From positions 15,878,169-15,942,168 of the forward strand of contig NC_133288.1 of assembly GCF_005239225.2 (NCBI RefSeq): a stretch of DNA of 64,000 bases, written 5' to 3'. Position 1 is the stretch's first letter. The number at the start of each line of letters is the position of its first letter. The notes under the pieces are model-generated. The model had not been told where the DNA came from. It was given only the letters and a program-made list of their open reading frames with translations, and did not search any database. This stretch comes from Populus alba (Eukaryota; Streptophyta; Magnoliopsida; Malpighiales; Salicaceae). Both the position numbers and the translations under genes were made by a program. This document shows, in pieces, positions 51,085-62,580 of the stretch.

Positions 51085-51466
51085 GTGAGATGCCGACGGA
51101 TGTTATTCCGTCGGCATGGCCGTCGGTGATTGTGGCATTTTGTTGTAAATATTTTCGAACTCTCTGTGAGATACCGACGGACGGTGAGTCCGTCGGCATG
51201 GCCGTCGGTGATTGTGGCATCTTGTTGTAAATATTTTCGAACTCTCTGTGAGATACCGACGGACGGTGAGTCCGTCGGCATGGCCGTCGGTGATTGTGGC
51301 ATTTTGTTGTAAATATTTTCGAACTCTCTGTGAGATACCGACGGACGGTGAGTCCGTCGGCATGGACGTCGGTGATTGTGGCATTTTGTTGTAAATATTT
51401 TCGAACTCTCTGTGAGATACCGACGGACGGTGAGTCCGTCGGCATGGACGTCGGTGATTGTGGCAT
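51085..51466. repeat. 82-bp tandem repeat, about 4.6 copies, built on CCGACGGA palindromes
   Basis: The word tgtggca recurs at 51131, 51213, 51295, 51377 and 51459, exactly 82 bases apart. Each unit contains a perfect 9-bp inverted repeat (ccgacggac, 5-base loop, gtccgtcgg). The near-identity of units points to recent expansion. Because 82 is not a multiple of three, the repeats open long ORFs in several frames (e.g. 51066-51569 on the minus strand); these are artefacts. Confidence 0.95.
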
Positions 51467-51653
51467 TATGCAGGAAAGTTTGTCTTTGTATTGCCTGTTT
51501 ACCTTCCTGCAGAAACTTAACTGATAAACTGTCCATCACATAAACACAATAACCACATTGCTTAAACAATAAATATTTTGTTTTACAAAATACATCATCA
51601 ATAATCTAAATTACATGAGACAAATGTTTTTACATAGGGCTTCATGTTCATAA

Positions 51654-54600
51654 TTAGTCGGAATTTTCTTCTTCTTCCTCGTCAATTGAATTGTCATCAT
51701 CTTCATCGCAATCTTCAATATGGATATCATCTTCTTCATCGACATTTGGTTGTCCGCTAGAGCTGAGAACAACATTCAACTCCTCTCCGTCAATATCAAC
51801 AAGACTATCATCGAGAACTCGAAAATTTGAATTTTCTTCCAATTCAATCGAAGGAGCAACTCGATATGGTTCAACCAACTCACGAACTTGAAAGACTTCA
51901 TCTCGCACACTTGTGTCTTCGTTCTCATCCTGAACAACCTCGACACGACCCCGTGGTTTCGTTTTTAAAACGGACAACCAATCAACTCTTGAACGATCCT
52001 TTCTAAATGAAGGGGTGTATGTGTAATAAACTTGTTGACATTGCTTTGCGAAAACAAAGACATCGTTTATGTTGCGGAGTCTAGCTTTTGAGTTGATTTC
52101 GACCAGACCATGGTGCGGATCAACTCTGATTCCTTTGTCCGTCGTGTCATACCAATAGCATTTGAATAAAAACACTTTATTCTGCTCGCTATGATATTGC
52201 AGTTCGACGACCTCTTCTAATCTACCATAGTAGTCAACTTCTAACTGGCTACTTGTGGATCCCTTAACACAAACACCGCAGTTGTATGTCTTTCTTCCTT
52301 GCCCGTATTCTTCAGTATGGAAAACATATCTATTGACAAAATACCCGTTATAGCACTTAACTTTTCTTTCAGGGCCGAGGCTTAATGAAGACAATGACTT
52401 GGGCGCACTCCTTCCCATTTGATAAACCTTGTAAATATATGTAATTAAATGTACATCAATACACGGTAAATGAACGAGAATCTCGTAATGACATGCATAC
52501 GTTAGAATGAGTTTGTGATAGTGCTTACATGTGTTCTGAACCATGTGGCAAATTGTTCATCTTGTAATTGAAAGATCTGGGATTCGGTCAGCTGCGAGTT
52601 ATTGAAGAGCAAATATTATCGATGTTGCCTGCAAGTGATAATGAGTGTATGATATTACAATATATAATTAACAGTATATTACTGACAAAGTTTAATTACT
52701 ATTACACATATATAGACTTACTGAATAAGAAAAATTCAAGTACAATTCAAGTATTTTCTAATAAGAAAAACATAGAAAATACTTTAAGATATGAATTCCA
52801 TTGCAACTGTAATATCTCACCGTTCGAATGGGTACATCCATCTATACTGGACCGGTCCTCCAGCTTTTGCCTCGAACGGTAGATGTATAGGGAGATGCTC
52901 CATTGAGTCAAAAAATGAAGGAGGGAATATCATCTCAAGTTTGCATAGTGTCTCGATGATATTCGTTTGAAGCATCTCAATGTGCTCAACATTCATCTTG
53001 CTGGAGCATATATCTCTGAAGAAATGACTGATCTCCGTTAGTGCATCCCATATTCCCTTTGGCAACAAATCACGAAAAGCTAATAGGATGAGTATTTGCA
53101 TAAACACGTGGCAGTCATGGCTCTTCATTCCATACAATCTGCAGTCCTCTATGTTAACAAGCCTTGATATGTTCGATGCATGTCCATCCGGGAAACGCAG
53201 ACTCTTAAGCCATTTGTAGACTAGCAGTTGTGCGTTTTTCTCTAACACGAAGCTTGCCCTTGGTTTTGCAACCCGTGACTCGTCATAAACCAACTCCATA
53301 TTTTTACGGTTACAATATAAAGCTATATCCAATCTAGCCTTCATGTTGTCCTTTGTCTTCCCCTTCACATCCATGACGGTGTTGAAAATATTCTCAAACA
53401 CGTTCTTTTCGATGTGCATGACGTCAAGGTTATGGCGGAGAAGATTAGTCTTCCAATACGGAAGCTCCCAAAAGATACTTCGCTTTACCCAATTATGGGT
53501 CAAACCAAAACCAGGAAACTTTTGCTTACCTGATTGAAGGCCAAACACAATGTCACCGTACTCTGATACAACATGATGCAATTCTTCACCAGAAAGACGC
53601 GGGGATGCAACATCTTTTTCAACTCTACCAACAAAGAAATCTTTTCTGTTCTTTCTGAACCTATGATTAAGTGGCAAGAAGCGACGGTGACAGTAAAAAA
53701 AAGAAGCTTTACCTCCGTTTGCTAGCGTGAATGCCTTGTTGTTTTCCATGCAGTATGGACATGCGAGTTTCCCATGCGTGCTCCAACCAGAAAGCATTCC
53801 ATAAGCTGGAAAATCACTGATAGTCCACATCAAAGCCGCCCTCATAAGGAAATTTTGTTTCCTAGATATATCATAAGTCAGAGATCCGGAGGACCACAAC
53901 TGCGCTAGCTCATCTATCAACGGTCGAAGACAAACATCTATATTCCGCCCCGGGCTGCTTGGACCGGGTATGACAGTAGATAGAAACATGAACTCCGGCC
54001 TCATACACATTCCCGGTGGCAAGTTATAAACTGTGAGAATGACCGGCCAACAAGAATAGGGAGCAGCAAATGACCCAAATGGGTTGAACCCGTCTGTACA
54101 CAACCCAAGTCGAACATTCCTTGATTCAGCAGAAAAGTCAGGATGGACACTGTTAAAGCGTTTCCACGCTTCGCCATCAGAAGGATGCACCATCACACCA
54201 TCAACGACATCGTGTGTTTGGTGCCATGTCATGTGCTCAGCAGTCCTTGGTGACATAAATAACCTCTGCAGTCTAGGTGTGATCGGGAAATATCTAAGTT
54301 TTTTATATGCCACTAGAGTCTTCCCCCTGCCAGTTCTGGGTTTGTAACGGGAATGCCCGCATGTCATGCACTCGGTCATCACAGCATTTTCAAGGTAGTA
54401 TAACATGCAGAAGTTAGGGCACATGTCAATTTTCTGGTATCCTAAACCGAGGGGTTTCATCATGGACTTCGCAGCATAGAAGTTCTCTTTGAGCCTGTTC
54501 CCTTCTGGTAAAATGCTTCTTGCCCAATCAATAATTTTGTCATACCCGGCCTCACTCAACCCGTGATCTGACTTGATGGTGAACACCTGTGCCACAGCCG

Positions 54601-55138
54601 ATAATTTACTGTGGTTTGTGCAGCCATCCCATAATGGTTCGTTAGAATCTTTCAACAAATCAAAAAACCTAGCTACCTCTGCATTAGGTTCTTCTTCTAC
54701 GATTGGACATTGATTGACATTATCTTGATTCATTCTCATTGCATCCATAACCATGTTTCTGTAAGGATTAGTGTTGTCATTTGTCGCTTCATGCACGTTG
54801 CTAGCACTAGAAGTTGACCCAACCACCGTTTCTCCCATTCTCCTATTACTAACAAATACCTCTCCATGTGCATACCAACACTCGTAATCCTCCACAAACC
54901 CTTTGTGTAGAAGATGCATCATTACAACATCTGGATGCAGATACTTTTTATTTTGACACTTCCTACATGGACACCTAATACCGCCTCCAGTAAAATTTCT
55001 GGGAATAGATGTTGCGAAATTAATAAAACCCTGAACCCCGTTACAATAATCCATCCTCCGCAATCCTTGGGGTGAATCTAGATACATCCATGAACGATCA
55101 TCCATGACTTCTATCGAACCTCTATAAAAAGGACCCAT
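51654..55138 (-). CDS. Tnp2-like CACTA transposase, at least three exons
   Basis: The main exon (55138 or the Met at 55105, down to about 52821) encodes an N-terminal transposase-associated zinc domain (MDDRSWMYLDSPQG, CPCRKCQN). The Transposase_21 (Tnp2) catalytic region follows (KIDMCPNFCMLYY, MTCGHSRYKPRTGRG, LGLCTDGFNPFG, GWSTHGKLACPYC, HNLDVMHIEKNVFENIF). It ends with a DUF4218 region (GMKSHDCHVFMQ, MEHLPIHLPFEA, VQYRWMYPFER). A small exon (52529-52591; LTESQIFQLQDEQFATWF) joins in frame to 51654-52427, which carries the DUF4216 domain (YFVNRYVFHTEEYG, VFLFKCYWYDTT) and a strongly acidic tail. The 773-codon main ORF is intact. The conserved linker normally between DUF4218 and DUF4216 was not found, and the junction from 52821 to 52591 does not keep frame with simple GT-AG splicing. 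The enzyme would cut and move CACTA ends. Confidence 0.88.
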
Positions 55139-55424
55139 TAATTAAGCAAGCTCTTAATTATTTCAAAACACAACATGTAATTCGGTAATTCTACAAATTA
55201 AATTTTAACAATTTTCAAACAAATACAATCTTACAAAATCTAAAACAAACCATAACAAGTATAAAATTATACATTCATATAAAATTAAAGTTTGTTTGAG
55301 AAATAACAATAAAACATGTACATCTACTAAAAAAAATAATACATATACTAAAAAAACAATAAAATTAACATTTAAATGTTAAAATTTTAAAAGATAGAAT
55401 TACTTACAAAAAATGATAAAATCC

Positions 55425-56060
55425 GTCGGTAAATCAGAACGCGGATGCTGTGACCACAAAACAAATACAACTTGTTGTGCTGAGATGAGAAAAATTCTTG
55501 TTTTGGGGTGAGGGGGGGCTGGTTATTTTGCAGATGGGGAGGGTTAGGATTAGGAAGAAGAAGGAGAAATGGGGGAGAGAGTGTCGGCAGAGGATCCATA
55601 TATTAACTTTTGCCGACGGACTTACCGACGGACATTAATACCGTCGGTGAATCCGTCGGCAAAAACGTCGGTAATTCTGACGGGCAATCGACACGTCACC
55701 GCACGGACCTGCTGTTCAAATCCATCGGTGATTCCGTCGGTATTTTAAACGGTGCACCCGTCACGTCACTGGTACGGATCTGGCATTTCAAATCCGTCGG
55801 TGATTCCGTCGGTATTTTTTGACGGTGAATAGGTCCCATCACGCGTACGGGCCCCAGTTTTTAATTCCGTAGGAAAAATCACCCGCCAAAACCTCCGCGC
55901 TACTGCCCGCCCTTTTTTCATTAATTCTGAATTTTCGGTCGGTAATTACCGACGGAAATAGTCCGTCGGTAATTACCGACCGAATTACCGACGAATATTT
56001 TCCGTCGGTGATTTCGGCCGAAAAATACCGACAGAAAAAATTCCGTCGGTATGTCCGTTG
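55425..56060. repeat. Right subterminal array of CCGACGGA/TCCGTCGG motifs
   Basis: About 20 copies or variants (ccgacggactt, ccgtcggtga, taattaccgacgga) lie between the start of the transposase gene and the right terminus, densest at 55605-55830 and 55935-56060. Arms within 55935-56060 can pair over several motifs. They are probably binding sites for the TnpA-type protein, overlapping the transposase promoter. Confidence 0.9.
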
Positions 56061-56084
56061 GTATTTAGCGATTTTCTGGTAGTG

Positions 56085-57059
56085 TACATGGGCTAAGGTG
56101 GACTTCAAGAGGGTAAAAAATAATAAAAAGCAAGCCTTGATTAATCTGATTTATATTCAAGAATAGTTTGTTAGTGGAACTAAGGCCATTATATAAGGAT
56201 TGGGATAAGAAGACTCAGATCGGACAATTTGACCTTTCAGTACTATTTTGATCATACTTGGAGCTACATATCAAATTTTGATGTGATTCTAGTTGGGCTA
56301 GAAACTAGACTTCCATGCCTTTCTAATGATATATGGAAAGCCTTCTAATTCATTGAGATGAGATAGAACCATTTTAAAGTTGAGTTTTGATGTTACTAGT
56401 AGATTATGAGAAAAACTAACCTTATCTTATTTTAATTAGTTGGGCTATCAATCTATCTTTGTTTTATGTGGCAACACTTATTTAAGTTTTAGACTTGTTT
56501 ATGTTATTTATTTTAAATAGTTTGGGCTAGTTTTAGCTTGGTTTTGGTATTATTTAAATTAGATTTATATGTGACCTATTAGGGAATCTAGGGTTACTTG
56601 GCTTTCTAATATAAGTACTCTTTATAGGGACTATTTGAAAAAGCCAAATTTGGCAAAATAAAAAAAATTATCTCTTGGTTTTAGATTGAACTTCAACTCT
56701 TTAAAACATTGACCAATCTTTACTACTAATTTTATACTTCTTTTGATTGTCTTCAGGTATTGGATGATTTATAGTCTTATTGCCTTGAAGCAAGTCTTCC
56801 ATTATGATAAGCTCAATCTTATACTCAAACTTGGATAAGATAGATCTTGGATTCGTGAATTTCATTAAATTTTGTCAGGGTTCACATCAGTTAGTGAATT
56901 GGAAATGTTTGGGTTATGTGAGAATTAAATTGTGTTGTTTGATTGATGAATGAATTCCACTGTGTTTGATTAATGTTTGCAAGTATGGAATATGGTTGGG
57001 TAATGATTTAACTACAAGAATAGAAGGGATAAAAATCCCTCCCTCAATACTTAGATTTT
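56085..57059 (+). mobile_element. Ty3/gypsy remnant, right part split by the CACTA element
   Basis: It begins tac then atgggctaaggtggacttcaa, continuing the pol C-terminus from 46757-46878, then non-coding sequence collinear with 60367-60740 (gattgggataa, aaattttgatg, ccttctaattcatt). The rest to 57059 looks like LTR or 3' UTR of that old element; no second LTR could be paired. Confidence 0.75.
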
Positions 57060-58688
57060 TGACACAACCAAGAGATTGATGTCTTCTCCCAAGTGCTGGA
57101 GTGTTGAAGTGATAAATAACTCCGGCAAGACCGGGGTCAAACCATAGGGAGGTTAATTGTATAAATTATAAATAAAAATAATACAACAACAACAATAATA
57201 ACAACAATAACAACAATAATAGTAATAATAATAGTAATAATAATAATAATAATAATGAAGAAGAAGAAGAAGAAGAAGAAGAAGTTGATGAGAATTTTGA
57301 GATGGAAGATCAATGTGAGAATTAAACAATGATAAAAACAAGTGTCAATGTTAAAGGATTCACTAATGGTATTTTAAATAAATATAGTATAAACTCTTAC
57401 TACTCAACTGGAAACCACACACAAAGGAGGTTCCAATCAGATAATAAATTGTTAACATGATTACATTAGTTATCTTATTCGAATAATGCTAATACTTGTA
57501 AATATTGTTAGGTATTCATGATTATAACTTATGTTAACAACAAATCAAGTTTCTTTCATGGCACATGTGTAGGTTATACCATACAGTTGGGCTATGAAAG
57601 TGCCAAGCATTTGTTGTACCAAGTGTTACACAACACAAATCTAGATTAACCATTTAACAAACAAAGTATTAAGAGTGAACAAGATAACAAATACAAAACA
57701 TGTTAGTATCAAACATTAAAGTCCATGTTAAGTTTACACTATATTTATTCTTACACCATTAGTGTAACATTTTCACCTTGACGTAATAAACTTAGCTAAA
57801 CATAATGAAAGAGAGAAACATAAATAAACAAAATAAGAACATAAATAAGATACAAGTTAACTAAGTAAAGGAAAGGAAATGAAAAGCATAAACAAGATAT
57901 TAATGAAAGAAAAACTTAAGAATTACAAAAAAAAATATAAAGAGAGAAAGTAAGAACAAGTTCTTGATCTGAACAACCAAACCCCTAAATGCATGGCAAA
58001 TGCCTCCTTTTATAGGCCAAAATTTGAAACTATTGATTTGATGACTAATTTTTGAGTGGGTGGCCAACTCTTGACTTGGTAAAAATCCTTATCTTCTTGT
58101 CTGAACAAAACATCATTGCTAACATCAGAATTGGAACCAACTGTACTCATGAAAGTTCTAGGAAATTTTTTTATCTTTCCAGGAAAAAACAATTAAGGTC
58201 ATTTGAACTTCTAGAACTTTAGATATGGGCTAAACATTAAACAATGTTTGGGCTGTAGGACAGATTCAAAATTCTCTGTTATTGCTATAATTTGGACTTG
58301 AAAACGGCCTTTTTAAATCTTGGACTTCATAAAAGTTGTAGGCCTATGTATTACCTTTCCATACATATAAAGCAAACCTAAATCTAAGATCTACAGCTCC
58401 AGATATGACCCAATTACTAAATAGTGTTCTAGTTTGGACTACACCAATATCTATTTTCTAAGTTTGGCCATCTCTTTGTCCTTTCAATTTCAGTACTTAA
58501 ACTCATCAATCAATCCTTTCATTTAAGTGATAGGCCTATATTTAAGATAAACATTTACCATAAATTAAAGGTATCTCATATTATTAGATATTTTATTATA
58601 AAACATGCTTTAGTTAAAGAGTTATTGATACTTCAAGTGCAAAATGATGATATAACCTTGATAAAAATGCACTTTTAAGTACTAATCA
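57060..58688 (-). mobile_element. Solo LTR of the Athila-like family (copy E) with 5-bp target duplication
   Basis: Complete from tgacacaacc to agtactaatca on the plus strand, flanked on both sides by atttt (57055-57059 and 58689-58693). No internal element sequence is present, so it is a solo LTR left by recombination between two LTRs. It contains a long AAC/AAT/AAG trinucleotide tract (about 57178-57286), the hairpin words and the cttttatagg TATA region. It is more diverged than copies C and D. Confidence 0.95.
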
Positions 58689-58693
58689 ATTTT

Positions 58694-59395
58694 GGCCAAA
58701 TGAAAAGAAATTGATAGATTAGGGAATTTGATGCAATTGGTTAGAATTGTATGGCATTATAGTTATATGAATGTAAATAGATGGAAAAAGGGTAGGAAAT
58801 TTCAAATTTTCAAAACAAAGGAGAAAAATCCTCACTTTCAGTCTTTGTATAGTTTCAGTCAATGCTTGCTAAATGAAGGAGGATTTTAAAATTTTGAACT
58901 TATTAATGTGGAAAAATAAGCTTAAACTAATTCAGTTGATATATCCAAGAGTTAAGAATAGATTAGTTGTAAAGAAATAGAAAGAGAATTTTACCTTTTA
59001 TGGACCAAAAATCTGGTCATCCACTTGTAAAAGAATTGGATTTGGTTAGATTTAGAAAATAAATTGTATAAATTTGTGCTGATTAAAAGTAAAAATATGA
59101 ATGAAATAAAAATAAATGGATATTTATACATAACTAAAACGTGGAATGTTTTATGCAAATAAAGTGAGAAATTGGAATTTATATGGAGAATGAAACTAAT
59201 CATTATGGTAGATAAATGACAAATGATGTATTGATTTTATTAGTATAAGAGAGGAAGTGGAACCCAATCATTTATAGGGGACTAGCTCGCGCATGCAGAC
59301 ATTAAGTGGGTGTCTGACTCCTTAAAAAGAACTAGTTAATTATATTTTCTTTAATTGTATCTTAATCTAAATTGGAAGAATTATAAAAAAAAATT
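58694..59395. other. AT-rich DNA, no gene recognised
   Basis: No coding similarity. It leads into the minisatellite at 59396. Confidence 0.5.
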
Positions 59396-59715
59396 AGAGA
59401 CTAATTCCCAGGTGATTGGGATTAATGCCTTAACTAATGGACACTTTGAGAAACTGACTCTTAAGTTAATAGGACCAGTTCATTGATTAATAGGTTATTT
59501 GAGAGACTAATTCCCCGTTTAATGCGATTAGTGCCCTGACTAATGGGTGATTTGAGGAATTAGTTTTCCAGTGAATGGGATTAGTGCATTGGTAAATAGG
59601 TAATTGGAGAAACTAATTCTTTAGGCAATGAGATTAGTGTCCTGACTAATGATGGATGGAGAAACTAATTCTCTAGATAATGGGATTAATACTTTGATTA
59701 ATAGGTAAGTAAGAA
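59396..59715. repeat. Minisatellite, about 53-bp unit, six copies
   Basis: Units start at variants of gagaaactaattc near 59396, 59448, 59503, 59554, 59608 and 59661 and contain gggattagtgc followed by tgactaatggg. The units are diverged, so the array is old. Confidence 0.85.
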
Positions 59716-59949
59716 AAATCTAGATGATTGGTAATAGATTAAAGTGTGGTTCAAGCAAGAGATGACCTTACTACGTTCACAGAACTCGATATTATGGCAT
59801 CGATTTACAAAGATAAGGGCAGAGATAAATTGTTTAATGAATAAGGATTATGAATACACTCACACGTACAGGATATAATATTAAATTATCATTAAGTGTG
59901 AAATTAATTATGCCTAATATAAAACAAATTTCCATGTACTTCGCAACAC

Positions 59950-60740
59950 CAAGATGGGAAGTAGATTTAGTATATGTATTTAAGGACTAATAGAGGATGA
60001 AAATTAGTGAGGTTTGAACCAAGTGATTGGGTTTAGGTGCATACAAGGAAGGAAAGGTTTCTTGAACAAAGGATATCCAAATTAATGCCTTGAAGAGATG
60101 GTTCTTTTCAGATCATAAAGAGGATTAATGACAATACCTAAAAAGTGGATCTACCAGGTGAGTATACTGTTAGTGTTACATTTGATGTTGTTGATCAGTC
60201 TTTCTTTGATGTAGGTGATGATTCAAGGTCGAATCCTTTTGAGAAGAGAGAGAATGATGTAATCTAAGCAACACCAAAGGATCAATTAGAGGTTCCAGTT
60301 GGTCCAATCACAAGGCTTAGGGCTAAGAGGTTCAAAGAGACTTTTAATGGGCTTCTTCAAGATACATGGGCTAAGGTGGACTTCAAGAGGGTAATAAAGA
60401 ATTTGTGATTTGCTGCCAAAACTAAGTTGTCTACAGCGAATTAGTTGAGTTGTCTGCAATGAATTTATGACTCACTACTGAAACCGAGTTGTATGCAGCG
60501 AATTAATAAAGAACAAGTCTTTATTAATCTGATTCACATTCAAGATAGGCTTATTGGTGGAACCTAGGCCATTACACAAGGATTGGGATAAAAAGACTCA
60601 AATTGGATGGTTTGACCTTTCACCACTGTTTTGATCATAACTAGAGCTACAGGTCAAATTTTGATGCAATTCTAGTTAGGTTGGAAACTAAATGTACATA
60701 CCTTTCCAATGATATGTCGTATGCCTTCTAATTCATTAAT
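59950..60740 (+). pseudogene. Ty3/gypsy pol C-terminus and flank, unsplit paralogue of the CACTA target
   Basis: Read across frameshifts it gives FEPSDWVLG-like and SVTFDVVDQSFFDVGDD-like segments of an integrase C-terminus, then TPKDQLEVPVGPITRLRAKR. From 60253 it is collinear with 46777-46878 plus 56085-56375, without the CACTA insertion (gggcttcttcaagatacatgg at 60347-60367). Multiple stops. Confidence 0.82.
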
Positions 60741-60754
60741 ACTATTATAAAAAA

Positions 60755-61558
60755 TTGTTTGATGGATTGCAAACTCTTACTCGAGGTTTCAAGAATGTGG
60801 AGGAATATTATAAGGAGTCAGAGGTTGTCATGATTAGAGCTAATGTTATTGAGGATGAAGAAGTAACAATGTTTAGGTTTTTCAGTGGGATGAATAAAGA
60901 CATAGCTAATATGGTGGAATTACAGCCTTATATGGACTTAGAGGATTTGATAAATTTGGCTATTAAAGTGGAGAAACAGATGATAAGAAAGAGTAGTGCA
61001 CGACTAGGAGCTTATTCATGTGCTTCTTTAGGTTGGAAGATGAATTATAGAAGAGAGGGTAATTCACCATCAAAGCCAATAATGACTTTTAAAGTTGTTG
61101 AACCTAGCAACCCAAAGAAGCAAGTTTTGGCCACTAAACAAAAGTCTAAAACCAAAGTGCAAATGAAGCATAATCGGGATATTAAATGTTTTAAGTGTCA
61201 AGGATTGGGGCACTATGCATCAAAATGTGCAAATCAAAGAATCATGATTTTCAGGGATGATGGAGAGATTGAATTTACTAGTGAGACGTCTAATTGTGAT
61301 GATATGTCACCACTTATGGATGATAATGATGTTGAATATGCATATAATAAGGAGAATATTTTCCATACTAGATGTCAAACCCAAAAAAAGGTATGTAATA
61401 AGATCGTTGATAGTGGTAGTTATACTACTGTTGCTAGTGTAACTTTGATTAGAAAGTTGGGTTTGAGTATTATAAGGCATGAGAGACCTTATCAGCTTCA
61501 ATGGTTGAATGAATATAGTGTTGTTAAGGTGAATAGACAAGTGTTGTTACATTCTTAA
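60755..61558 (+). pseudogene. Ty3/gypsy gag and protease fragment
   Basis: An open stretch of 267 codons. Gag helices (TRGFKNVEEYYKESEVVMIR, MVELQPYMDLEDLINLAIKV) are followed by an intact CCHC knuckle (CFKCQGLGHYASKC) and the aspartic protease start (KIVDSGSYTTVASVTLIRKL, active-site DSG). It is truncated at its 5' end against the pol fragment to the left and stops inside the protease. Zinc knuckle and protease style suit a Ty3/gypsy chromovirus, a different lineage from the Athila-like element. Confidence 0.88.
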
Positions 61559-62159
61559 TAGGCAAGTATAAGGATGAAGTCTTATGTGATATTGTTTCTA
61601 TGTATGTTACACATCTGTTATTAGGGAGACTTTGGCAATTTGGTAGAAAAGCCAAACATGATGTGTTTAAGAACAAATATTTCTTAGAGAAAGATGGTAG
61701 AATATACACACTTGCACCATTGTCACCTAATCAAGTGTGACGAGCAGATGAGGTTGAAGAAGGATTTTGATTTAAAACAACTCCAAATAGAACATCATGG
61801 TGAGGAAGTGAGGAAAAGTGAAAATAAAGTGAGTCATGAGTTAGAAAAATAAAGGGACAAAGTTTCAGCCACTAGGAAGGGGGAAGAAGGTTTTTACAAA
61901 CTACAAAAATAAGGTTTAGAGGCCTCGAGTGGAGAGAAGAAAGTAAGGGTGAGAAAAGAAGAGTGTACAAAAAAAGTTAGGAAACACTTTAATATCTATA
62001 CAAAATCTAATGATATTAAACATGCTTATTTTTCTGAGATGCCCATGATTTTACTTGTGTATAAAGAGGCATACTTTAATTCTGATAGCTTGAATTCTTG
62101 TGTTCCTAGTGTTGCTAAAGTTCTTTTGTAGGAATTTAAAGATATCATTCCAGATGAGA

Positions 62160-62580
62160 TACCTAGTGGTTTACCACTAATTAGAGGAATTGAGCATCAA
62201 ATAGAGTTTATGCTATAAGCAGCTATACCTAATTGGCCAGCTTAAGGAGCAACCTAGAAGAGACTAAGGAACTACAAAGGCAAGTGGAGCAGTTGATGTC
62301 AAAAGGGTTACATTCGAGAGAGCATGAGTCCTTGTGTAGTTCATGTACTTCTAGTGCCAAAGAAGGACAATACTAGGCGAATATGTGTTGATTGCAAAGC
62401 CATCAATAATATCATTATAAAGTATAGACATCCTATCCTTAGATTAGATGATATGTTGGATAAATTGCATGGTTCTAATTTGTTTTCTAAAATTGATTTA
62501 AGAAGTGGTTGTCATCAAATTAGAATGAAAGAAGGTAATAAATGGAAAACTACTTTTAAAACTAAATATGGTTTAAGAAG
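62160..62580 (+). pseudogene. Ty3/gypsy reverse transcriptase N-terminal fragment
   Basis: MSPCVVHVLLVPKKDNTRRI, VDCKAINNI, YRHPILRLDDMLDKLHG, FSKIDLRSGCHQIRMKEG and WKTTFKTKYGL are the first RT motifs of plant Ty3/gypsy elements. The match ends abruptly after TKYGL at about 62578. The catalytic YxDD part, RNase H and integrase are gone. The 61559-62160 stretch links protease to RT with many stops. Confidence 0.9.

Larger units (their letters stand above)
46879..56084 (-). mobile_element. CACTA (En/Spm) transposon with TAC target duplication
   Basis: A 9206-bp element. Its left end is CACTACAAGA (46879) and its right end, read inward on the other strand, is CACTACCAGA (56084); this imperfect terminal inverted repeat starts with CACTA. 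Both flanks carry tac (46876-46878 and 56085-56087), the 3-bp duplication expected of the superfamily. Inside are subterminal arrays of CCGACGGA/TCCGTCGG at each end, a TnpA-like (Ptta/En/Spm) gene, a third array in the middle and a Tnp2-like transposase gene, both genes transcribed leftward. Outline and ends are complete, but coding defects in both genes suggest it may no longer be autonomous. Confidence 0.95.

Noticed and set aside
51085..51466. CRISPR-like regular spacing
   Set aside because: Whole 82-bp units are repeated, with no unique spacers, inside a plant transposon.
51066..51569. 167-codon repetitive ORF and overlapping ORFs on both strands
   Set aside because: They arise from the 82-bp tandem repeat, which reads open in several frames. 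Composition follows the repeat and no protein family fits.
57153..57341. ORF rich in Tyr, Leu and Cys
   Set aside because: It is a translation of the AAC/AAT/AAG trinucleotide microsatellite in the solo LTR.
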